In this document: one piece after another, positions 38,882-46,600 of the stretch
Layout: every line of letters begins with the position of its first letter
Numbering within the stretch: the stretch's first letter is position 1
Source of the DNA: Pseudomonas citronellolis
Lineage (GTDB): Bacteria > Pseudomonadota > Gammaproteobacteria > Pseudomonadales > Pseudomonadaceae
Direction: 5' to 3'
Assembly (NCBI RefSeq): GCF_029335315.1
Contig: NZ_JARJLT010000301.1
Location: 27,030 to 91,029, forward strand
Length of the DNA stretch: 64,000 bases
The notes under the pieces: model-generated
Seen by the model: the letters and a program-made list of their open reading frames with translations, nothing else
What the model was told of the DNA's origin: nothing
The model's database searches: none
Position numbers and translations under genes: made by a program

Positions 38882-39717
38882 AGGCGGTCAGTGAGAGTCT
38901 CGGTGTGGCGCGCTCGCAATTGACGGCTCGACTCAAACAACCCGCTCCGGGAGAGCGATCGCGTCGACGTCGAACGCTCAATGATGTCGCCCTGGTCGAG
39001 CAGATCAAGCAGGCGGTCGGTGAGCTGCCCAGCTACGGCTATCGCCGGGTCTGGGGTCTGCTGCGCCGGCAGCATGAGCAGCAGGCCTTGCCGCCGGTCA
39101 ACGTGAAGCGGGTGTACCGCGTCATGCGTGACCACGACCTGTTGCTGGAGCGGCGGCGCAAACAGCCAGGTGTGGTGCAACGTCACGACGGACGTGTGGC
39201 CGTGGACACGAGCAATACCCGCTGGTGTTCGGATGGCTTCGAGTTCCGCTGCGAGGATGGCGAAAAGCTGCGCGTGACCTTCGCCCTGGACTGCTGCGAT
39301 CGCGAGGCCATCAGTTGGGTGGCCAGCCCACATGGCTACAGTGGCGACGATGTCCGCGACGTGATGCTGGAGGCTGTCGAGCAACGCTTCGGTGACGAGC
39401 TGCCGGTGTCGCCAGTGCAATGGCTGAGCGATAACGGCTCGGCCTATACCGCCGAACAGACCCGGGCCTTTGCCCGGCAGATCGGCCTGCTACCCCTGAC
39501 TACACCGGTGTGTAGCCCGCAGAGCAACGGGATGGCGGAGAGCTTCGTGAAGACCATGAAGCGCGACTACATCCGCCACATGCCCAAGCCCGATCGAGCG
39601 ACGGCCCTGCGCAACCTGACCATCGCCTTCGAGCATTACAACGAGGAACATCCGCACAGCGCACTGAACTACCGCTCACCTCGGGAGTTCAGGCGCTTGG
39701 CTGAGGCATCAACTTAA
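38839..39717 (+). CDS. IS2-group transposase OrfB (DDE integrase core)
   Basis: 292 residues if begun at ATG 38839; probably also made as an OrfAB fusion by -1 frameshifting. The N-terminal segment [13 protein letters not shown] leads to the rve core with catalytic residues in [17 protein letters not shown] and [13 protein letters not shown] (D-D-E), then [19 protein letters not shown] at the C-terminus. Strongly like IS2 InsD. Confidence 0.93.
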   Translation: MDCALTLVAGGRPVKAVSESLGVARSQLTARLKQPAPGERSRRRRTLNDVALVEQIKQAVGELPSYGYRRVWGLLRRQHEQQALPPVNVKRVYRVMRDHDLLLERRRKQPGVVQRHDGRVAVDTSNTRWCSDGFEFRCEDGEKLRVTFALDCCDREAISWVASPHGYSGDDVRDVMLEAVEQRFGDELPVSPVQWLSDNGSAYTAEQTRAFARQIGLLPLTTPVCSPQSNGMAESFVKTMKRDYIRHMPKPDRATALRNLTIAFEHYNEEHPHSALNYRSPREFRRLAEAST

Positions 39718-39865
39718 CGGGGTGCCGGTGTCCGGTTTGATAGGGGCAAGTCCACCGGGCAATCTGCAAGTCGTTTGTCGCTTCGCAAATCGTTGGAAGA
39801 GCGACAGCGAGAACGCTGATTTCATGCGACTGATCGATCTGGTCAGAGATACAAGCGGACTTTAG

Positions 39866-40031
39866 GCCCTACACCTCAAACGACATTTAAATCAGTACAC
39901 TGGCGGTACAGTGCCCAGCTTTTACAGATTTCGCTCAATTACGCCTGAGCTGCTCTACGACGCTACTTTCAGCTAACTGTACCTACGCTAAGCTACGCAC
40001 GACTTCACTGGGCTTACAGCGTTTCTAGGCA
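39866..40031. other. Right-end spacer of the island
   Basis: 166 bp without a gene, A+T-richer than the core. It holds the arm-site-like 39891-39912 (compare 26724-26745) and an inverted CTGTACCT at 39977-39984. No integrase remnant recognised. Confidence 0.6.
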
Positions 40032-40105
40032 ACTCATAATCCTTTGGTCCACGGTTCGAGTCCGTGTGGGCCCACCACCTTCAAAGCCGCGCAATGCGCG
40101 GCTTT
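40032..40105 (+). repeat. Right attachment repeat (attR), partial tRNA-Ile2 copy
   Basis: 74 bp identical to 26597-26670: the 3' half of tRNA-Ile2 from the anticodon loop to CCA plus the following hairpin. The 5' half is missing, so this copy is not a functional tRNA gene. Confidence 0.93.
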
Positions 40106-40205
40106 GTCATTTCCAGGAGTGGGCTTTTCAAGCCCCTCCTCGCCCTTCCGACCCCGCCGAAGTGCCCACAAGGTGTCCACGCCCTGCCCGCAGGCAGCTG
40201 GACGC

Positions 40206-40268
40206 TGAGCCGAATAGCCCGCACAATCGGCTCACAATATGAGCCGAATAAGTCATTTATTCGGCTCA
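40206..40268 (+). promoter_or_regulatory. Two TGAGCCGAATA inverted repeats in front of fic
   Basis: TGAGCCGAATA at 40206-40216 opposed by ATCGGCTCA at 40226-40234, then TGAGCCGAATA at 40240-40250 opposed by TATTCGGCTCA at 40258-40268, ending 19 bp before the start codon. Repeated, closely spaced palindromes suggest cooperative repression, possibly by the winged-helix tail of the Fic protein. The same arms stand before hsdM. Confidence 0.7.
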
Positions 40269-40287
40269 CCGCCCTGGAAGAATTGCC

Positions 40288-41466
40288 ATGAATGACCCCC
40301 TCTGGATCTGGCAACAACCTGATTGGCCGGATTTTCGCTGGCAGGCCGAGCGCCTGGCTCCACTGCTGCGCCGCTGCGCCCAGGTCCAGGGGCGCCTGCT
40401 GGGCATGGCTGGAACCATCGATGCCGACAGTGAGGCGGAGAATGCGCTGGACGCATTGCTACAGAACGTCGTCACCAGTTCCGCCATCGAGGGCGAGCAA
40501 CTGAATGTCGAGTCCGTGCGTTCATCCCTGGCTCGGCGGCTGGGCCTGGAAAATGGAGGGAGCAGTACACCGCGCTCAGAGGGCCTGGCCGAGCTGATGC
40601 TGGATGCCACACGCGGACATGCGCAGCCACTGACGCTGGAGCGCCTGCTGCACTGGCACCGCCTCCTTTTTCCTGTTGGCGACACGTCTCCCCCTCCTCG
40701 CATCCAGGTCGGCGATCTGCGTGGCAATGAGCCAATGCAAGTGGTCTCTGGCCGGCTCGATCGGCCCACGGTACATTTCGAAGCATCGCCGCGCGCAGGG
40801 CTGGAAGCGCAGTTGCTGGCCTTTCTCGACTGGTTCGCCTGTAGCCGCGCCGATACCGCCCTTGACCCACAGTTACGGGCTGGTATCGCACACTTCTGGT
40901 TCGTGACCCTGCATCCCTTCGATGATGGCAATGGGCGCCTGACTCGCGCTATCACCGACCTCGCCCTGGCCCAGGGCGAGCAGCAGGCCATCCGCTTCTA
41001 TGCCATGTCCGCCAGCATTCTCGAGGATCGGCGCGGCTACTATCGGATACTGGAAAGCAGCCAGAAGGCTTCGCTCGATATCACCGCCTGGCTGGAATGG
41101 TTCCTGGTCACGCTGCTCAAAAGCCTGGAACAGGCGCTGGCACGTATCGACCGGGTACTGGGCAAGGCGCGCTTCTGGCAGGCCCACCGTAAACAGGCAC
41201 TTTCAGCCGAACAGCTGAAGGTGCTCAACCGCCTGCTCGATGGGGACCTGCCGGGCGAGCGCGGCGGGTTCGAGCACGGCATCAGCGCAGCCCAATACCA
41301 GGCCGTGGCGAAGGTTTCCAAGGCAACCGCAACCCGTCACCTAGGCGACCTGCTCGACAAGGGCTGCCTGGTCCGCCTACCTGGCGGCGGGCGCAGCACT
41401 CGCTACCAGATCAATTGGCCCGCCTCGCCCCTGCCGCCAGGACAGGACGACCGCGAAGAGCCCTGA
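40288..41466 (+). CDS. Fic family protein with C-terminal winged helix
   Basis: 392 residues. The Fic core motif HPFDDGNGRLTRA (about 209-221) has all residues for nucleotide transfer, usually AMPylation of a Ser, Thr or Tyr. An N-terminal inhibitory motif TSSAIEGEQ (about 64-72) marks a class II, self-inhibited Fic protein; a DUF4172-like segment precedes it (WIWQQPDWPDFRW). The C-terminus is a winged helix (ISAAQYQAVAKVSKATATRHL), so it may bind DNA, probably the palindromes just upstream. It lies 182 bp right of the island boundary. Target unknown. Confidence 0.9.
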   Translation: MNDPLWIWQQPDWPDFRWQAERLAPLLRRCAQVQGRLLGMAGTIDADSEAENALDALLQNVVTSSAIEGEQLNVESVRSSLARRLGLENGGSSTPRSEGLAELMLDATRGHAQPLTLERLLHWHRLLFPVGDTSPPPRIQVGDLRGNEPMQVVSGRLDRPTVHFEASPRAGLEAQLLAFLDWFACSRADTALDPQLRAGIAHFWFVTLHPFDDGNGRLTRAITDLALAQGEQQAIRFYAMSASILEDRRGYYRILESSQKASLDITAWLEWFLVTLLKSLEQALARIDRVLGKARFWQAHRKQALSAEQLKVLNRLLDGDLPGERGGFEHGISAAQYQAVAKVSKATATRHLGDLLDKGCLVRLPGGGRSTRYQINWPASPLPPGQDDREEP

Positions 41467-41476
41467 ATCCCCCGAT

Positions 41477-41881
41477 TCAGCTCGAAGACAACTCACGCAG
41501 CGCAGCGGTGGCCAGGAAGCCGGAGCGAGAGGCGTAACGATGGTCGCGCTTCACGCGTTCGTCGATGCGTTGCAGGAGGTTTTCCGGGAGGCTGGCGTTG
41601 AAGCGCACGGCCTTGCCCAGGTAGGGAGTGACATCGAAGTCGACCACCGCCCAGACACCGCCGGCGTAGTCGGGGTTGCCCATATGGGCATCCACCTCCA
41701 GGGCTTGCGGGAGCGCCTCGCCGTCGGCCACCAGGCCTTCGAAGTGCAGGGCCAGGGCTTCCTGGAGGTTCTCCAGCGCCTGGCTGACGGTACCGCCGGC
41801 GGAGAAGCAGCCAGGGACGTCAGGGATGGTCACGCCGTAATCCGAGTCGGCGTCCTTGTGCAGAACCACAGGGAATTTCAT
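41477..41881 (-). CDS. hicB: HicB-type antitoxin
   Basis: 134 residues from ATG 41881 (MKFPVVLHKDADSDYGVTIPD), preceded by GGAGGAGGG. The N-terminal degenerate RNase H-like HicB fold has IPDVPGCFSAGGTVSQALENLQEAL; the C-terminal part (SLPENLLQRIDERVKRDHRYASRSGFL) is a ribbon-helix-helix for DNA binding. It neutralises HicA and probably represses the operon. hicA lies directly upstream on the same strand. The gene ends close to the convergent end of fic. Confidence 0.92.
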   Translation of the reverse strand: MKFPVVLHKDADSDYGVTIPDVPGCFSAGGTVSQALENLQEALALHFEGLVADGEALPQALEVDAHMGNPDYAGGVWAVVDFDVTPYLGKAVRFNASLPENLLQRIDERVKRDHRYASRSGFLATAALRELSSS

Positions 41882-41913
41882 GTTGATGCCCTCCTCCTGG
41901 GCTGGCGGCCGAC

Positions 41914-42096
41914 TCATCGCAGACCGGCCTGGCGCAGAATGCTGTTCACGGTCCCGATCGGCAGGTTGCTTCTAGGGTGGGGAACGGTCACCGGCCCCTT
42001 CTTGGTGAAATGCCGGAACTGGTGATGACTGCCTTTCACCTCCACCAGGAACCAGCCATCCGCTCGAATCAACTCCATCACTTCTCGACTGCGCAT
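41914..42096 (-). CDS. hicA: HicA-type toxin (mRNA interferase)
   Basis: 60 residues, a small dsRBD-like fold that cleaves mRNA. The catalytic histidine is in GSHHQFRHFTKKGPVTVPHP; SREVMELIRADGWF forms the first helix and strand. GGAGG precedes ATG 42096. It is first in the hicA-hicB operon, with 32 bp between the genes. Confidence 0.93.
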   Translation of the reverse strand: MRSREVMELIRADGWFLVEVKGSHHQFRHFTKKGPVTVPHPRSNLPIGTVNSILRQAGLR

Positions 42097-42115
42097 CGTC
42101 CCTCCGCCCAGCCTT

Positions 42116-42166
42116 GGTGTGTATGCTACACACCAGACCTGTCTTTATCTACACACGATACACACC
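42116..42166 (-). promoter_or_regulatory. hicAB operator region
   Basis: A perfect palindrome GGTGTGTA-TGC-TACACACC (42116-42134) with a second, related TACACAC-GA-TACACACC (42150-42166) one to two helical turns away, immediately upstream of hicA. This fits binding by the ribbon-helix-helix tail of HicB. Confidence 0.7.
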
Positions 42167-42544
42167 GGCTTTCGGTCTCGCCGCCAGGTGCTCCGCCGCA
42201 ATGGAAGAGCCCCAAGGCGTTGGGCGGTGCGAAAGGGTTGGCGGGCGCGTGAATCAGGGAAATTGCCTACGAAGAATTGGCGTTGCCGTCTTACAAGGCG
42301 GCTGCGTAGCGTTCCCTTGCCACGAATTCAGACGTGGTCAGGAGTGGAATCCTGCGCGCATCAACCGTCATAAGCAGATCATTGGGCGTTTTGACGTCCA
42401 GTGTTTCTGGCGGTCTATGGCGGATCGTGCGAGGAGGGCCTCGGCCCTACCGGGGATGCCCGGCGATTCCACCCTTGCACGGTCCGCCTCCCTTCCTGGA
42501 TGTTCGCGGGTGGCGGCTTCTTGAATGCAGCAAGGAGCGACAGC
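42167..42544. other. Spacer without a supported gene
   Basis: About 380 bp between hicA and the BRO-N gene. Several short frames are open but none has a ribosome binding site together with a protein-like sequence. Base composition is mixed, and the region could be decayed accessory DNA. Confidence 0.5.
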
Positions 42545-43033
42545 ATGACCCCTTCCTCTACTTCCGATTCCGTTCTCGTCCCCTCCGTGTTCCTGCGCCA
42601 TCGCCGGCCTTTGCGGGCTCTGCTGATCGAGAACCAGGCCTGGTTCGTCGGGCGCGATCTGGCGCGGCTGACCAACAGCCATGTGTCCACGCGGGTTATC
42701 CACAAACTGGATGCCGACCAGTGCCGGGTCGAATGCCTGCAGATAGCCGGCGAAGCGCCGGTGCATGAATGGCTGGTCAGCGAGAGCGGCGTCTATGCGC
42801 TGCTGATGGTGCACTTCTACCACCCGGAGAATCGTGGGCTACGGCAGTGGCTGAGCAACGAGGTGGTGCCAGCGTTGCGCGATGCAGCGCAGGACGATCC
42901 GGACTTGCCACGGCGGCGGGTGGAGCGGGTGCAGGGGCAGCAGCTGAGCGTGCTGGACTGGCAGGGGAAGCTGTGGGTGCGCTTTGCGGATGCCGTGGGG
43001 TTGATGGAACAGGAGGCTCGGCGGGATTCGTAG
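42545..43033 (+). CDS. BRO-N domain protein
   Basis: 162 residues. ATG 42545 follows AAGGAGCG; the longer upstream frame is not protein-like. The BRO-N fold is suggested by VPSVFLRHRRPLRALLIENQAWFVGRDLARLT, then SESGVYALLMVHFYHPENRGLRQWLSNEVVPALR, the classical order of a phage-antirepressor-type N-domain. Usually found in phage or plasmid DNA-binding proteins; here it stands alone and without a C-terminal partner domain. The stop codon lies inside a palindromic repeat. Confidence 0.85.
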   Translation: MTPSSTSDSVLVPSVFLRHRRPLRALLIENQAWFVGRDLARLTNSHVSTRVIHKLDADQCRVECLQIAGEAPVHEWLVSESGVYALLMVHFYHPENRGLRQWLSNEVVPALRDAAQDDPDLPRRRVERVQGQQLSVLDWQGKLWVRFADAVGLMEQEARRDS

Positions 43034-43100
43034 GATGGGTGGAGCCGGAGGCGATACCCATGCTGCCGATGGGTATCGCTGCGCTCAACGCCATCCTACG
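43029..43100. repeat. 72-bp palindromic repeat element
   Basis: Outer arms CGTAGGATGG (43029-43038) and CCATCCTACG (43091-43100), inner arms GCGATACCCAT (43051-43061) and ATGGGTATCGC (43069-43079). Its right half recurs, inverted, at 55163-55194 with about two mismatches in 32 bp. Confidence 0.75.
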
Positions 43101-43121
43101 GGAGCACCAAGGCCGCCGCGC

Positions 43122-43280
43122 TCAGCGCTTCGCGATGATGTACACCGCATGCACGATGCCCGGGATGTAGCCCAGCAGCGTCAACAGGATGTTCAGCCAG
43201 AACGCCCCGCCGAAGCCGACCTGGAGAAACACCCCCAGCGGCGGGAGAAGAATGGCGATGAGGATGCGGATCAGGTCCAT
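43122..43280 (-). CDS. Pmp3/YqaE family membrane peptide
   Basis: 52 residues from ATG 43280 (MDLIRILIAILLPPLGVFLQVG). Two hydrophobic helices separated by GFGGAFWLNILLTLLGYIPGIVHAVYII, the hallmark of Pmp3/UPF0057 proteins, linked to stress and membrane potential in eukaryotes and annotated as stress-induced in bacteria. The upstream GGAGTCGCCGC serves as ribosome binding site. Confidence 0.92.
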   Translation of the reverse strand: MDLIRILIAILLPPLGVFLQVGFGGAFWLNILLTLLGYIPGIVHAVYIIAKR

Positions 43281-43646
43281 GCGGCGACTCCTTGTGGATA
43301 GATAACGACCCTTCATCGACCCTGGCGCCTGCGCCCGCGTTCAATCCGATTGCGCCACCCGTTGGACCGCGAGCCGCGGGCGGGCCATAGTTGTGGTGCG
43401 CGTCGCGCGGGCGATGGATCGAAAAGGTGCAACCCAGCGGCAGCACCGCCCCTCCACCAAGCCGAGGCCTCCAGGGCCCACAGGGCGTGCTTTTTGCTTA
43501 TCTCCACGCGCCACCGGCAAGGATAGCTCCAGGCGCTTCATCAGTTATTCGAAATACCGGGTTGCACCCGGTTGCACCTTTGTCGTCCGACGTTTAAATT
43601 CTCGCCCATTCCCCGCCGTGCACCATTTTCAATAACAGGTACAACC
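43281..43646. promoter_or_regulatory. Regulatory region of putA with GTTGCA sites
   Basis: 366 bp with no gene. GTTGCA, the core site bound by E. coli PutA, occurs at 43561-43566 and 43571-43576 (10 bp apart, one helical turn) and inverted as TGCAAC at 43428-43433. All three sit in a GGTTGCACC or GGTTGCACCT context. PutA below has a ribbon-helix-helix N-terminus, so autorepression is likely. Confidence 0.6.
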
Positions 43647-46600
43647 ATGGCCACCACTACCCTTGGCGTGAAGCTGGACGACGCCACCCGTGACCGCCTC
43701 AAGCAGGCCGCGCAATCCATCGAGCGCACCCCGCACTGGATCATCAAGCAGGCGATCTTCAATTACCTGGAACAGATCGAGGGTGGCCTCTCCCCCGCCG
43801 AGCACTCCGGCCTGGCCGCCGCGGCCGGCGAGGAGTCGCTGGACGCGCTGAACGAGCAGGGCCTGCAGGTGTTCCTCGACTTCGCCGAGAGCATCCTGCC
43901 GCAGTCCGTGCTGCGCGCCGCCATCACTTCCGCCTACCGCCGCCCGGAAACCGAGGCGCTGCCGATGCTGCTGGAGCAGGCGCGCCTGCCGCAGGACAAG
44001 GCCGAGGCCGCCAACAAGATGGCCCTGGGCATCGCCGAGAAGCTGCGCAACCAGAAGAGCGCCGGCGGCCGTCAGGGCCTGGTGCAGGGTCTGCTGCAGG
44101 AGTTCTCGCTGTCGTCCCAGGAGGGCGTGGCACTGATGTGCCTGGCCGAGGCGCTGCTGCGCATCCCGGACAAGGCCACCCGCGACGCGCTGATCCGCGA
44201 CAAGATCAGCAACGGCAACTGGAGCCAGCATCTGGGCCAGAGCCCGTCGATGTTCGTCAACGCCGCCTCCTGGGGCCTGCTGATCACCGGCAAGCTGGTG
44301 TCCACCCACACCGAGGCGGGCATGACCTCCTCGCTCAACCGCATCATCGGCAAGAGTGGCGAGCCGCTGATCCGCAAGGGCGTGGACATGGCCATGCGCC
44401 TGATGGGCGAGCAGTTCGTCACCGGCGAGACCATCGGCGAAGCCCTGGCCAATGCCGCCGCCATGGAGAGCCGCGGCTTCCGCTATTCCTACGACATGCT
44501 CGGCGAAGCCGCGCTGACCGATGAGGACGCCAAGCGCTACCTGGCCTCCTACGAGCAGGCCATCCACGCCATCGGCAAGGCCTCCCATGGCCGCGGCATC
44601 TACGAAGGCCCGGGCATCTCGATCAAGCTCTCGGCGCTGCACCCGCGCTACAGCCGCGCGCAGTACGACCGCGTGATGGACGAGCTGTACCCGACCCTGC
44701 TCGGCCTGACCCAGATGGCCAAGCAGTACGACATCGGCATCAACATCGACGCCGAGGAAGCCGACCGCCTGGAAATCTCCCTCGACCTGCTGGAGCGCCT
44801 GTGCTTCGAGCCGAGCCTCGCCGGCTGGAACGGCATCGGCTTCGTCATCCAGGGCTACCAGAAGCGCTGCCCGTACGTGATCGACTACGTGATCGACCTG
44901 GCCAAGCGCAGCCGCCACCGCCTGATGATCCGCCTGGTGAAGGGCGCCTACTGGGACAGCGAGATCAAGCTGGCCCAGGTCAACGGCCTGGAAGGCTACC
45001 CGGTCTACACCCGCAAGCCTTACACCGACGTGTCCTACATCGCCTGCGCGCGCAAACTGCTGGCGGTGCCGGAGGCCATCTACCCGCAGTTCGCCACCCA
45101 CAACGCCCATTCGCTGTCGGCCATCTATCAGATCGCCGGGCAGAACTACTACCCGGGCCAGTACGAGTTCCAGTGCCTGCACGGCATGGGCGAACCGCTG
45201 TACGAGCAGGTGGTGGGCAAGGTCGCCGACGGCAAGTTCAACCGCCCGTGCCGCATCTACGCTCCGGTGGGCAGCCACGAGACGCTGCTGGCCTACCTGG
45301 TGCGCCGCCTGCTGGAAAACGGCGCCAACACCAGCTTCGTCAACCGCATCGCCGACCACAGCATTTCCCTGCAGGACCTGGTGACCGACCCGGTGCAGCA
45401 GGTCGAGCAGATGGCCGCCCAGGAAGGCACCCTCGGCCTGCCGCACCCGCGCATCCCGCTGCCGCGCGACCTCTACGGCGAGGGCCGGGCCAACTCCGCC
45501 GGCCTCGACCTGGCCAACGAACACCGCCTCGGCTCGCTGAGCTCGGCGCTGCTCTCCAGCACCAACCAGGCCTACGTGGCCCAGCCGGTGCTGGGTAGCG
45601 ACGCGCCGGCGCCGGCCGCCGCCGAACCGGTACGCAACCCCGCCGACCACCGCGACGTGGTCGGCCAGGTCCACGAGGCCAGCGAAGCGGACGTCAACGC
45701 CGCCCTGCTCAGCGCCCAGGCCAGCGGGCCGATCTGGCAGTCCACCCTGCCGGCCGAGCGCGCCGCCGTGCTGGAGCGCGCCGCCGACCAGATGGAAAGC
45801 GAGATGCAGCAGCTGATGGGCCTGCTGGTGCGCGAATCCGGCAAGACCTTCGCCAACGCCATCGCCGAAGTGCGCGAGGCGGTGGACTTCCTGCGCTACT
45901 ACGCGGCCCAGGCCCGCGAGTTCGCCAACGACAGCCACCGCCCGCTGGGCCCGGTGGTGTGCATCAGCCCGTGGAACTTCCCGCTGGCGATCTTCAGCGG
46001 CCAGGTGGCCGCCGCCCTGGCCGCCGGCAACACCGTGCTGGCCAAGCCGGCCGAGCAGACCCCGCTGATCGCCGCCCAGGCCGTGCGCATCCTGCTCGAA
46101 GCCGGCGTGCCGGCCGGCGTGCTGCAGCTGCTGCCGGGCCGCGGCGAAACCGTCGGCGCGCGCCTGGTCGGCGACGAGCGCGTGCGCGGCGTGATGTTCA
46201 CCGGTTCCACCGAAGTGGCCGGCATCCTCCAGCGCAACATCGCCGGCCGCCTGGACGCCCAGGGCCGCGCCATTCCGCTGATCGCCGAGACCGGCGGGAT
46301 GAACGCGATGATCGTCGACTCCTCGGCGCTGGCCGAGCAGGTGGTGGTGGACGTGATCAACTCCGCCTTCGACAGCGCCGGCCAGCGCTGCTCGGCCCTG
46401 CGCGTGCTGTGCGTGCAGGCCGACGTGGCCGACCGCGTGGTGCAGATGCTCAAGGGCGCCATGGCCGAGTACGCCATCGGCTCGCCGGAACACCTGAACG
46501 TGGACATCGGCCCGGTGATCGACGCCGAGGCCAAGGGCAATATCGACCGCCACATCCAGGCCATGCGCGACAAGGGCCGCAAGGTCTTCCAGGCCGCGCG

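Larger units (their letters stand above)
38425..39754 (+). mobile_element. IS3-family, IS2-group insertion sequence, 1330 bp, complete
   Basis: Ends TGAACGAGCCCCTTG (left) and, inverted, TGGACTTGCCCCTAT (right), continuing into a shared GGACACC. They begin with TG and resemble IS2 termini. It is flanked by a 5-bp duplication CCGGG (38420-38424, 39755-39759), the size IS2 makes. It carries overlapping orfA and orfB, neither broken, so the copy may be active. Confidence 0.9.
37547..39865 (+). pseudogene. HNH endonuclease gene interrupted by an IS2-group element
   Basis: Removing the insertion (38425-39754) and one copy of the 5-bp duplication CCGGG restores a single 327-residue frame (37547-38424 joined to 39760-39865). 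It starts MKRVFIANFGRENYEWPNCL and ends in an HNH domain: LCALTGIP, CSLDRIDSNGHYAPG, then NLQVVCRFANRWKSD after the insertion. The break falls inside the HNH motif, so the present product (298 residues, ending GERAP) lacks the last third of the catalytic fold. Proteins with this N-terminus are often found with R-M genes; the intact gene was probably a third restriction nuclease. Confidence 0.85.
26671..40105 (+). mobile_element. 13.4-kb restriction genomic island in tRNA-Ile2, no integrase
   Basis: Bounded by 74-bp perfect direct repeats derived from tRNA-Ile2 (unit length 13,435 bp). All its genes are on the plus strand: hsdR, a three-gene wHTH/nucleotidyltransferase/PP2C operon, hsdM, hsdS, an unknown gene, an mrr-like remnant, mrr, and an HNH endonuclease gene split by an IS2-group element. 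Codons end in A or T more often than in the flanking core genes. No integrase, excisionase or conjugation gene is present, so it is not self-mobile now. Imperfect direct 22-bp motifs at 26724-26745 and 39891-39912 may be old recombinase arm sites. Confidence 0.9.

Noticed and set aside
38437..39740. IS ends placed at TGAAAC / TTTGA
   Set aside because: Those positions give no target duplication. Ends at 38425 and 39754 start with TG, match each other and leave a 5-bp duplication that restores the HNH reading frame.
39866..40031. Integrase remnant at the right island end
   Set aside because: I found no frame with tyrosine recombinase residues (R-H-R-Y) in this stretch or in 26673-26944.
42119..42524. 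Small plus-strand genes between hicA and the BRO-N gene
   Set aside because: Open frames exist, but they cross the hicAB operator, have no ribosome binding site and show shadow-like composition.
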